From Sambucus nigra (taxonomy: Eukaryota > Streptophyta > Magnoliopsida > Dipsacales > Adoxaceae): DNA of 64,000 bases. The notes beneath the pieces were generated by a model. The model was given only the letters and a program-made list of their open reading frames with translations, was not told where the DNA came from and did not search any database. Location of the stretch: assembly GCA_949130495.1 (NCBI GenBank), contig OX422208.1, forward strand, positions 400,637,885 to 400,701,884, given 5' to 3'. A program made the translations under genes and the position numbers. Position 1 is the stretch's first letter; every line of letters begins with the position of its first letter. Positions 47,015 through 58,352 of the stretch are shown piece after piece.

Positions 47015-48714
47015 TGATGAATGCATTATTTTGTATGAATTATGTCCAAATCTAGGCCTTGTTAGACCCATTGTATCTTAAATAATGAGTTTTTAGAGTC
47101 GTTTTCGAAAAATAAAAGAAAAATGTAGGTTTGAATAAAATCCGAGTTAAAAAAAATACAATTTTAATAACTCGGGGGGTAAAATTGTAATTTCAAAAAA
47201 TTTATGGGCCTGAAAATAATTTTTAAATATTTATCTAGGCAAAATAAAGTTCCCTCTGAAATTTGGTTGAATTTGGAGTTAAAATGGAAAAGTTATGAAT
47301 TCCGGGGTCAAAAATATAAATAAGGGTAAATTCATAATTTTCTAAAATTTCTGGGGCTGAAATTGAATTAATATAAGTTATTTTATATTTTTCCAGGTAC
47401 CCCTGAAGTTTGGTGAAGATCCGAGGTGATTTAGTGAAGATATGAAGATTGTGGGAATAATTTAAAGAAGTACAAAGTTAAGGGGCCAAAGTGGAAGAAT
47501 GCAATTTCTGGAAATCGGAATGGGTTATATATTATTGAAGCATTCATTATTGTAAGAGCGCTGCTTGGTTCAGTGGTCTCTCGCGCGCGTGGAAAGGAGA
47601 AGGTCAGGGGTTCGATTCTTCCCCCTGACCTTCAATTTTTGGTAAAAATTCTCATGCCCAAACGCAGCCTTAAAGAGATAAGGTTTGACAGCTTCTTAGT
47701 CTGAAAATCAAGGGATTTTGGAGCTAACCATTACGTGATTTTCAAGATATTTCGTGGGACTCTTTTTTTTGGTTGATTTTTAGGAATTTATAATTCATAT
47801 AAATCAATTAAAAGGGTGTTTTACACCCATTCCCTAAGCCTATAAATAGGACCCTTGGGTTCATTATTTTGGAGAGTTTTTTAGAGAGAGCTTTAGAGAG
47901 GGCCAATAATTATTTTGTGAGTGGAATTTTTGTCAAGATTATTTGTGACACATCAATTGTAAGTTTGTTTATTTAATGAAATTGAGTATTCATTCTTGCA
48001 ATTTTATTATGTCTACAATTATGCTAGCTTAATTTCCTCACTAGGACTAGGTGAAATTTATCATGTGTGATTAATATTGTGTGTGATTTAATTTCGTCTT
48101 TATTTCCCGATATGTGCTAAAAGTTTTAAAAATTCGGTATTCATTTAAAACGACACGAGAGTGCGTTTTAAACCTTCGGCATTATTTGAAAAAAAAAATC
48201 ATTTTTATATTTTAAGTATGAGTACTTTTTTATGGGTTATACTTTTATTAAATTGATTGATAGTCCATGCTTAAAGACTATATTTTAAAATTTAAAAGTG
48301 AACTTTTTAAGGGAATAGGGATTTTAGGCGTCTAAATTTAGAGACGTTAAATTTTATTTTGGACTTCTCATGTATTATTTTTTTCGAATTAAATACGACG
48401 AGAGTCGGTTTAATTTGAGTTATAAAATCGGGAATGGCGAATTTAAATTATTGCACAGTGTTAGTTTAACGTGATAAATGGATCCAATGTCCTAGTTTTC
48501 ACGCTACCTTGATTATATCTCTCGTACTCCTATTTCTTTTTTGTGTTCCTTAGTTTAATATTACATCTCATATCCAACCCAATTTAGTCTAGTTGGACAG
48601 TCACAATTATTTTTAAAGAAAAAAAATGATAAATCTCTGTGGGTTCGACCCGTACTTACACTCGCTATTTTATAATAGCCCGTGCACTTGCGGTATTTTA
48701 TAAAATTGACAACA
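47015..48714 (+). mobile_element. Athila-like solo LTR
   Basis: 1700 bp from TGATGAATGCATTA to AAAATTGACAACA, with a perfect target duplication GTAAC at 47010-47014 and 48715-48719. No internal region. The 3' end carries CTCTGTGGGTTCGACCCGTAC and CGTGCACTTGCGG, words typical of Athila LTR ends. It interrupts the minus-strand gag, whose reading resumes on either side. It contains a tRNA-like module (47558-47633). Such solo LTRs come from recombination between the two LTRs of a complete element. Confidence 0.85.
47558..47633 (+). other. tRNA-like Pol III promoter module with 12-bp hairpin
   Basis: TGGTTCAGTGG (47566-47576) fits the A-box consensus TRGYNNARNGG. GTTCGATTC (47610-47618) fits the B-box GWTCRANNC, 33 bp downstream. 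The B box lies in the 11-base loop of a perfect 12-bp stem, GAAGGTCAGGGG (47599-47610) and CCCCTGACCTTC (47622-47633), longer than a normal T arm. The anticodon region does not fold as a tRNA. Probably a tRNA-derived relic or SINE-like head captured by the LTR. Confidence 0.6.
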
Positions 48715-49404
48715 GTAACTTTTAGTTAATACAATGGGCACCTAAATGCTCCAGAAATCACTTCAAATTATTTTTGGGGTTTCCTCCCTTCCCATTAAAC
48801 TTCTCAAAGATAGGAGAAATGTACCCCTCAAGGTAAGACTCATCATTGTGCTCCGCTGGATAAGGAGTACAAAAATCATCATGAATAGAAGTTGTATCAC
48901 TAAATGTTTATGAGGATGATGATGACATCTTCATCATTTCATTCTTGATCTCTTCAATGGTTAAACAAGGTGAGGCATCCATTTTCATCGTTTTATCCTG
49001 CGGTAGAGTGACCATAGGTGGAGGAGAAATAACCACTGGATCTTAAATAGTTGGTGTCATTATAAAATTAACTATGGCTGGAATGATTTTACTAGGAGGT
49101 GTAATAAAAATACCCATTTGAGGAGCGAGTGGTTGCACAGCTGGGTAACAAAGGAACTGGGATCCATCAAGGAATAAAAAATTATCATTCCTTGTTGGCT
49201 TTGAAGGATCTACATGAACTTGGCCATGAGGTTAGTGATTTGGTTTGGTCCAAAGACAAAGCTCATGGAAGCTTATCCCCTTGCAAAGTTCATCGCAGTA
49301 ACGGATACTAAAGGGGTCTCAATAAAATGCATAACAACAGCTTACACTTCTTTATATTGAGCATCATTGAATGTAATAGTACGATTAATATTCTCATTCT
49401 CCAT
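48715..49404 (-). pseudogene. Gag N-terminal piece of the broken minus-strand element
   Basis: ATG at 49404 (MENENINRTITFNDAQYKEV), then stops and shifts, MDASPCLTIEEIKNEMMKMS, then CTPYPAEHNDESYLEGYISP and FEKFNGKGGNPKNNL, the classic start of the gag core (YP.GY..P.F..F.GK.GNP). It ends at KLR against the GTAAC duplication, and HLTPSS follows across the solo LTR. Confidence 0.7.
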
Positions 49405-50984
49405 TTATAAAATAATACCACCTCAGCAGATTTACCATATGTAATATCTCACTTTTCTTTAGGTAATAAGGTAAAATGTTAATTTCTCTTATCACCTGGG
49501 TGTTTGTAGTGAAACTGAGGCATAACCTTTATAGATGGTAATATGAAAATACGCATTGGAAGAGTGATAATCAGTAGGTTCAATAATGAAGAGAAACTAT
49601 ACTTTGATGAAGAATTCAACTATAAAGAACACAATAAATATTGTGGTTCACTTAACTTAGGTTATGTCCACAAGAGATAAAGTTGTATTTCAGTTAGAAT
49701 GGAAATCAGTGTTTAAAAGTGCTCAAAGATGACCCCAAACGCTCAATCTCTCTAAGTGTTTATAGTGTTTTAGGATTCTTTTGGAATCCCTTCAAGTTTC
49801 TAGAATCTTATCCCATAATATCTCTCCTCTCTCTATACTTCTCTCACCATAATTTTGTGTTGTTGTACTTTCTATACTTAGAGTAAGTGATATATATAAC
49901 CTACCTTCCTTCTATGGAACCATGAACCTTTGTCCCCTATCGTGGAATGCCATTGTTAGCAAACCTCAACCATATATCTAGTGGGGGACATAATGGTTAA
50001 TCATGACATAGAGTGATCTTAAAACATAGAATAAAGTATTATTATATTAGAGCGCATTGGTTTCATTGTCCAATGCATTGTAAAAAAACTATGTCGGCAT
50101 GGGATCATTTGCCAGTAGGAATATTCTTTTTTGTCATATGGTGATTTTTACGTTAGTGGAATTTTACATATCACATAGTAATACTTATCGTGTAAGATTG
50201 TGGTTGCTAGTGACTTTGTCTCTCGAATGAGTTGTTTCGCAGAGTGCTGGATCATGTGGAACTCTTTTGTCTTTTAATTTATCGTGTGGAATTTCTTCAG
50301 TGACCTTTACTATGAGTCCTTTTTGTGTTGTCCATGATCTTCCTGGATTTTGATACCTTTATGATCATCCTTGTTTATGTAATATCGACCGAATTCCTTT
50401 TTTACTTTCTTGAATAATCTTATCTTTGAGTAAGAAGTTGTACAAATCAACCCCTCGTACACTATCTAGAGAATATGGTCGGTATAGTTGTTGTTTCTTT
50501 GTAGGTTTATATATGTAGTTCTTAATGTCAGTTTTATTGAAGGTATGTTATTTTTTGGCATTTATTTTACTGAAAGTCTATGGGTATTTCTTTTTTAATT
50601 ATAGTTATGGGTGAAGGTTTGGTTGTTTGGATGTTATGGGTATTGTAGGTGTTTGGAAATATTGGTTCTAATGCTTCAAGTAAAAGGCTATAGTTTGAAT
50701 AAAAGTATTAAAATAAATGCCGATTTTATCGTATCTTATTGTGCCTTTGTGGAAGAATTCTTCATGTTTATATCTATAATGATAGTTAAAGCATCCATAA
50801 TCCTTTTTCTCAATTGAAATGATAAGTTAAACTTATGTATCTTGATTGGGCAAAAAAAAATATTTTTATGAAAGAGAAAGGACCGCACTAAAAGTTACTC
50901 TTGGGTTGCTTACGTACCTCTATGGGGGTGGAAAAGATTTAAGAGTCTGAAGAAATTTCGAGAGGATCATGTCCTAAGTAGTAT
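49405..50984. other. Non-coding stretch between two minus-strand gypsy remnants; possible LTR
   Basis: On the minus strand it lies directly after an integrase end and directly before a gag start, the position of an LTR and leader. CTACAAACACCCAGGTGATAAG (about 49488-49510, minus) looks like leader sequence. I could not fix LTR ends. Confidence 0.4.
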
Positions 50985-53063
50985 TGATAAAGGGATAGTG
51001 GAAGAATAGTTTATAATAGAAAGGAGGTGAGAATTTCATAGCACGATGAAAGCTTCACCAAGGATATAACTTTTTAATACGATCTAAGTTGATTGGGCAT
51101 GCCATTTATTCTCCATCGAGATTAGTGAGCATAGCGGTGTGACCGGATGAAATATGCTTTAAAAGCTAAGGCCCACTCAAGTTGGGTTTAAATTTACCTC
51201 CAGGGTCCTAAATAGGTTCTACGGTTTCCTTTAGATATTTCTCTCTTTATCGCTAATCATGAACATGGACTTTCTTATGTAATCTATTTTTGTCCAAAAG
51301 TGTCAATTGGTTGTAATGGTTTTGGCGATAATAGACTTATCTTATTTGTCTTTCGATCATGACTCATAAAGAAGGTATTTTGAGTTACATTGGAAAGATT
51401 GACTCAATTCCATGACTAAGTAGTAGGAAGTATCCCCATTGGGCATTCTGATAAAAATGCTATAAACTTCAAGTGCATAAGGAATCATGTCGGCCAAATC
51501 TCTGTAATTTTTTTCATCTTACTAATTATGGACTTGAGGCCTTATTCACAACCTAAATACCCCCCATTGGTTTTTGGTATGTACGTTGAGGACTTATGTC
51601 TCTGAATCCCATACTATTCATCCATTTTTATGACTTCGGTTACAAAATATAGACCATTATCAGTTACGAGCTCATAAAATACCCCATGACGAAAAATGAT
51701 ATTTTTTTCGAATGAATTTTGCTACTTTCTTTGCATTCAATACCGTGTATGACTCAACTTCAACCTATTTAATGAAATAATCAATATTTACTAATTAATT
51801 CATGGCAATTAAATGTTTTGGGAGTAATTTACCACTAATGTTGATTCCCCATGTTGAAAAGGGTTGTAGGTAAGTCATATTGCAAAACTCTTGGGGATGT
51901 AAGTGTTGAAGATTGGTGAATTATTGGCATTTGAGTTCTTGGTGACAGTATCCCAACGGTATCCTTATCAAACATTATTCTTGGAAAGAAAATGGCCATT
52001 CATGTGGGGTCCTCACTCCCCACCATGGACTTTTTACATTATTTATTTAGGGTCAACCCCTTTTATACATTACAAATCGGTACTATCGGAGTTTTCTTTT
52101 AACATATCTTTACAAAAATGATGGACTGGGTATAAGCTTCTAAATGGTCATGCAATCTTTCTTATCATTTTCTCGATGGTATCTTCAGATTTGAGGAGAC
52201 ACCAAATTTCATAATACCACATCCCGACCTTATCTGAGTCTTCTTCACTGACGAGCTCGTTAGGGTAGCAGTGTATTGGACTTGATTTCTCTTAAACTTC
52301 CAAAGATTGGTTTTTATTCCCTCATACGTATCGACTATTGAGGCTAAGGTAAAAAATGTGGCGGAAAAGTAATTTCTTGAAGAAGAGAGGTAATAGAAGG
52401 TGATATCTTTTAATTTTAAATCTATCTCTTCAAGATGAGTATAAAAGGGTAAGAGTTTTTCATCTTTAACTTTCCATTTCCAAAAAATTTTCCAATGATG
52501 AGGGTCGAATCTTCATAAACATTGAGATATTGGATTCCTTTCTCGAGAGCGATCTGTAGACCTACTGTGTATGACTCACATTATGTTATTCGTGCAAGGC
52601 AAGTTTATCTCAATGGTTATTGGAGTATTATAATCATCAAGCGTGATCAGGAGTATCCTAACTCTATATTCCTAGTTATTCGCAGCTCCGTCAAAGAACA
52701 TTTTCCACAAGTTTTCCTCATGGGTAGCAGAGTGAACATCCTTATTTGAGAAATTGATCATCCACACATCGAATTCTTCTATGGGGTGGTCATCTAAGTA
52801 ATCATATATACCCTCCCTTTGATGGATATTATGTCACAATTGTGATGTTAAATTTGGATAGTAAAAGCAACCATCGAGCCACCCGTCTTGACAAAGTAGT
52901 TTTCATCAGTAAGTATTTCATCGGATCCATTCAGGAGACTAAATTCATAGAGAAGGCAGGCATATATTATCACAGTTTCTTAGTCATTCAATCTAAGGCG
53001 AGGAGAAAATTTTCCAATGGTGTTCAGTTTACCTCATACCATGACATTTTTTCACTGACATGA

Positions 53064-53118
<55 letters not shown>

Positions 53119-54240
53119 ATGTGACTCCTCAATTTATTGGGATAGATTCTCCCTAATAATAGTGTCAATGATAGTTAAGTATAGGATTAGGGGTAGGCCA
53201 GGTTATGGTGGCATGATCACTGTTGGACGAGTAAGGTATTTCTTGATCTTATCGAAGGATTCATGGAACTCCTCATTATAGAATTTAGTTTAATCCTTTC
53301 GGATGATTATGAAAATGGGTTCATAGATATAAGTGAGTTAGATGAAGAATCTTCTGATGAATTGGAGATTTCCAAAGAAATTGTGTACCTGTTTTTTAGT
53401 CTGGGGTAGTGACATTTCAGGGATTGCTTTGAGCTTGACACGGTCAACTTTAATTCCCTTTTTTATAACCATGAACACTAGGATTTTACCTTTCGTTACA
53501 CTAAAGATGCATTTTTATAGTTTAAGGCACATCTTGTATTGTCGCATTTGTTCAAATAATTTCCTCAAGTTTGGGATGTGACCTTCTTGAGTTTTGGAGG
53601 TGATGATCATATCATTAATATAAACCTAGACCTCCTCATGGATGAGATCATGTAGGATAGTTGTGGTTGATATTTGATATATATCCCTTGCATTATTGAG
53701 ATCAAAGGGGATGATAATATAACAAAAGTTTCAACACAGGGAAGTACAAGTAGTTTTTTCTTAGTGAATAGGATGCATCTTGATATGGTCATATCTGGTG
53801 AATCCAATTGACAATTGACATTAGAGAGTGTTTGGTAGTGTTATCAATGATAATTTCTACTTTAGGTAGGGTATAGTTATCTTTTGGATAATCTTTGTTT
53901 AGATCACAATATTCAATGCACATGTGGACCTTTCCTCTAGATTTTGGCACAGAGACTATATTGGTGAGCTAAGTTGGTATTTTAATGTGCGGATGAATAA
54001 AACATTCCATTGTCTGACTACTTTATCTTTCACTTGAGGGAACATTTAGGTCGAAGCTTCCTCTATTTCTTATTAATGGGCTTTCATTCAATGTATGTAG
54101 GGATATCATGTTACTTGATTTACATGTCAATGCTAGGCATGTCACTGTAAGATCATGCGAAGATATCTACAAAGTCTTTTAAAGGCTCTTCATATTGTGA
54201 ATTATCTTCCTCGTTGAGGGTAGATTATATAGCTATAACC
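50985..54240 (-). pseudogene. Tat-like Pol: RT, RNase H, integrase, heavily decayed
   Basis: On the minus strand, in order: EEPLKDFVDIFA, GKVHMCIEYCDLNKDYPKDN and DNTTKHSLMSI (RT palm start), YINDMIITSKTQEGH (the YVDDM box, Asn for the first Asp), KIKVDRVKLKAIPEM-like residues, FFGNLQFIRRFF and EPIF (RT end). RNase H follows with WKMFFDGAANN (about 52670). The integrase has VEVESYTVLNAKKVAKFI (about 51760). This spacing and motif style (GFIV..RGIE.DP.K..AI) is that of Tat/Ogre-type plant elements. Stops and shifts occur every few dozen codons. A (CT)n run splits RT from RNase H. Confidence 0.75.
53064..53116. repeat. (CT)n microsatellite
   Basis: 53 bp of CT with one ATCT interruption, within the decayed Tat-like pol. 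Confidence 0.95.
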
Positions 54241-55417
54241 AAGATTAATGACAATTGTCTCCTTATCGAGATCAATTAAGAATTATTCATTTATTAGATT
54301 ATCTTCATCAATTATTTAATTAAATTAAGTACAATTAATACAATGCACAACAAGATACTTATAATCCCCATTCATTTTATTGATATTATTTTTAGGAAAA
54401 ACAATGGCGATAACCTCCTCAAAAGAGTCCTCATTTACACTGACATTAGAAACATAAAAACTAGTAACACGTTCAGTTTTAAGGTGAAAGATAACAAATT
54501 TCTTGGTAGCTAAGGTTGGATTGGCCAAGATGATCCGCCAATTAAGGAGATGTTAAATAGTAAAAAATATCTTCTTAGTAGGATCAGATAACATAAATTC
54601 GACATGTAGCATGTACATGTTTGTTCCTAGTTCAACGAGGCCAAAAGATTTATCGCTATTATTGCTTCCAGTATCAGAGGAACTTAAATTAGGTGACTTG
54701 ATGGTCAGTAATTTCAGCTCATCCATGGATCCTTTGTCCAAGTTATCTTATCCTCTATAGGAGGATATTTCTTGTAAAACTCCCAGAGATAAGTTGCCTC
54801 ACCAAGGAAATTGGGATTTCATTCGATGTTATATGAAAGAGGTTAATAAAAATACTCAAAAGACCAAGTCTGAAGGAATTAAGGAATCTCTATGCTCCAT
54901 CAATCAATCTGGATGGGAAAGTTCTCGAGGAAAATACTTTCGGTAATACAAAGATTAAAATTACTTTACCTGATTGAGTAGGTTTCAAAATAACTCTATG
55001 AAATCAAGCATGTTGTGAAACAACTCATCTGGTTGAGCATGTTGCGAGCAACCATCAGCTCGTTCGACTAAAGTATTAATGATTTGTAAAACGTGCTCAT
55101 GTTGAGAGTAGTATCTAACATACTAAATTATTCTATTTTCACATAATCCCATGCCTGCCTAATTTTTATTATATGTTAGGTACGTAGCGTGCCTGAGCCA
55201 GATGCTTAAGCTTCGACACTTTAAGTTAAAGTAACATTTTCTCCATGTTTTAAGGAATACTTTATCCCATGCTTAAGGAGTTTTTTTCACCATTAATCTA
55301 CTGAAGGTGGGTTTTTAGCAGAAGATTCCAAAAGGGAAAGAGTCATTCAAGATTCCACGGGTGTAAGGTTGATGCTATATATGCTTCAATAATTCATTAA
55401 GGAGGGTGAGACTTTAA
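54241..55417 (-). other. Upstream linker region of the Tat-like pol, unassigned
   Basis: Minus-strand open frames of 67 and 62 codons (54325-54528, 54553-54741) resemble no domain I can name. By position they fall between the G-patch/protease part and RT of the same old element. Confidence 0.4.
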
Positions 55418-56673
55418 TACACTGTGACACCCCGCCTAATTAATCTCGGGTGATCAGTCCTAAATCAAGTTAAAAAAGGTTTCTCAGTTGGTCCATTCTT
55501 AGCATCACTGTCGTCTTTTTAATTACTAACCACCTAAGTGAGAAAAGTAGACTGGTGCCAATTTTTATCTTTCAATTAATTAAATAAAACTCATGCGGAA
55601 CATAAAATAATACACAATCATAGTTAACTAAAATAACCATCCACAAATAAAATACTTAACCGAATAAACCATCTGTCCAAATATCCAATACAAGTAAAGA
55701 TAAGAAGAAAATCTCAACAAGTCTAATACTGATAAATGAACTGTGAGCGACAAGCTCAGATAACTACTAGAGAGTCTCTACACGAATGAAAGAAGGAGGC
55801 GTCTATAAAAAATCCCGCAACATCCACATGTGCTGCAGCAAAGGATACCTGGAATAGAGTCAAGCCTGGCGTCCCTGTGGCTGGACACCTAAAAGGTTTT
55901 TAAAATTTTTATAGCAAGGGTTAGTACCCAAAAACATTTGAAAACATTTAACAAATGATTAACTTGCAGTACTAAATAAATATGCATGCTCTTCATATTT
56001 TAGTTAGTGCCGCACTCTCTTGAGGACTTCCTCACCCCTCCTCTAATGTGCACTACTAACGCTTCCATTTAATTTACTAGGTCCTACGCTCCTGACCCAA
56101 TACTTATTTTAACCTTTGAAATTTACCTACTCTAACCGAGTATGCCTTAATTCATGATTTTTAAGTTATTATAAACGTCAAACTTAATTAAATCATTACC
56201 CTTTTTAATTTCATAACATTCACACCTGTTATGCACATAATACATTTTTTTACTATGTATTAATTTTCCCATATATAATTATTTACCTAATTATATATTT
56301 AATCATGTTACAGTATTCACGAACATACTGACATAACATTTAATACAAACTTTCGACCGAGTAAAAATACTCACAAAAATATAAATTTTCCCAAGTGCTA
56401 TCCCACTAGGTGTATTCACATACCTAGTTATTTGAGTAAGATTCGCCCACTAACTTAGTTTAACATACGAATTTGGAGGCGGTCATATTCCTTCCCTGAA
56501 AGTGAGATGCCCCTCACCCATATAACGGACGCTATGACCTGGAATTATACTCGCCCTACTCCTCAAGCTAGGGGATTCATCCACTGCGCGCAACCTCCCC
56601 CTTATAGCACTAGAGTACATACTAATAATATTCAATCACTGATATTAATGCACACACACACTATGTACATACT

Positions 56674-56675
<2 letters not shown>

Positions 56676-56706
<31 letters not shown>
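56676..56706. repeat. (AT)n microsatellite
   Basis: About 31 bp of AT dinucleotide in the family C solo LTR. Confidence 0.95.
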
Positions 56707-56710
<4 letters not shown>

Positions 56711-57230
56711 GTTCTGGCTACACCATGTACAAAACCCGTAACATAAGCCTATTTAATTTATTAAGAGTTTATGGTCCAACTCTAATTATTAATTAATTCG
56801 CACATTAATTAATTAAGTCACCTTTGGTGTCGCCCCCACCATAAAATTTGACTTACTCTCGAAGTCCGAATTACCCTCACCCGAGTCTAACTTCTCGACT
56901 CCCGAATTATTTAGCCTTTACCTAAATAAGATTTATCACTCGGTATTCCTCAACCGTTATTCCCGGACTTGCTCACTACATCTATATTTAATCCTTCTGA
57001 ACACCTTCCCAAAAATTCAACCTTAGTGTGTCACACCTAATTTCTCCAACACCCAAATTTTAAATTATGATGTCACACTAAGTCGTCTCCAAATTCTAAA
57101 TTAGCTTTATTCACCATTAATTAGATTTAAAACCCACGTATAAATTTCTCACCAAATTAATTCATGGAAAAGATTAAATTAAAATTTTCTTCATATAAAA
57201 GAAAACTGGGCGAACTGTCAAAATCTGCCG

Positions 57231-57276
57231 ACCATCGATCGATCGACCCCAGACCTTCGATCGATCGATCGAGCAG
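57231..57276. repeat. ATCGATCGATCG palindromes in family C LTR
   Basis: CATCGATCGATCGACC and TTCGATCGATCGATCGAGC separated by about 14 bp. From the presumed LTR start (58347, minus) they lie 1.07-1.12 kb in, close to where family B LTRs carry their GGTCGACC cluster. Confidence 0.85.
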
Positions 57277-58352
57277 GTCTTTGTCTTCTTCGCGAAGACA
57301 GATTCAGCCATGGATGATTTCTCCCAAACCCTAGTTTTCTCTACCAGCAACCTTAAGCCCTCTTAACATTAATACATGTTAGAAACCTTATTAGGGACCT
57401 CCAGAATGTCCACCAACATCATTAATTCGTCCATTAACTACAAATTCTGAATTTGGGGAAATATCCATCTTTAATTCCTTATCCATTTACATCCCAAATC
57501 CCTTCACCAAATTCATTTCTAATTATCCAGATATCATCCTACCAGATATGTATCAATTTATAATATCAGATTTCTACAAGAATCCTCATTCAAATTTGTA
57601 ACTCAGATTATTATTTTCAAAATCTCATGTTTATGCCATGAACACCCAAAACGAATTTTGATCAACCACATCACATGAATATGAATTGCAAAACAGATTC
57701 AATACTATTGCAAGTTATCCACTTGCCTTAGGTTTCGTAGTGTCTGATTCGGAGATGAATTTCCAAGGTTGAAGATGATCCTTGTTGGCTCTCTAGTGAT
57801 CCCAAAACTGCCTTTAACTACTATTAGGGTTCCTTAATACACTTAGCCTTTTCTGAAACCCTATCAGCCGTTTTATTATTCCTCCCAATTCCTTAATTTA
57901 CCTAATCCCGTTTTTTGCCTAATGGGCCAAGCCCAAGTGACCCAAATGCCCCCGTGTGGGCCCGACTATGTCTAAAAACGCCCTGTGACCCGTTTACTAC
58001 CCTCGGGTACACTTTTCCGACTATCTAGGCCCATCCGGACTCAACATGACACTCAAAATTGGCATCCGAATTAATTTATAAAAATATTATTCCCCTCACC
58101 CCTTTAGTCTATACCGACTCCCGGTTGAGATAAGTGCATACCCTGTCATTAATACTCGAACTGACTTAAATAAATAATTACTATTCACTTAGTAAATAAC
58201 TTTCCGTAAATATTAACCATTTACTCCTCGATTAATATTAAATAAAATTTCCCTAATTAATTCAATTAAATTACGACTCACAAGTAATTTTTAATTCCCG
58301 AATTAATTAAATATTTAATGTATGAAAAAAAAATGCGAGGTGTTACATACAC

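Larger units (their letters stand above)
55423..58347 (-). mobile_element. Solo LTR, family C (Tekay-like)
   Basis: 2925 bp. On the plus strand it starts TGTGACACCCCGCC and ends GCGAGGTGTTACA, with a perfect target duplication TACAC at 55418-55422 and 58348-58352. Comparison of its ends with family B (TGTAACA...TCGC start, GCGGGTTGTCACA end) suggests it reads on the minus strand. No internal region. It holds an ATCGATCGATCG cluster at 57231-57276 and an (AT)n run. Confidence 0.85.

Noticed and set aside
47558..47633. Functional tRNA gene
   Set aside because: A and B boxes fit, but there is no acceptor stem and no standard anticodon arm, and the T-arm stem is 12 bp instead of 5.
50985..54240. 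Endogenous pararetrovirus (RT-RNase H)
   Set aside because: An integrase follows RNase H and the RT motif style is that of Tat-type LTR retrotransposons. No movement-protein or coat-protein motif was seen.
57280..57300. Inverted repeat TCTTCTTCGCGAAGACA as a regulatory site
   Set aside because: A single short palindrome without a second copy in the window. Not enough to call a feature beyond the adjoining cluster.
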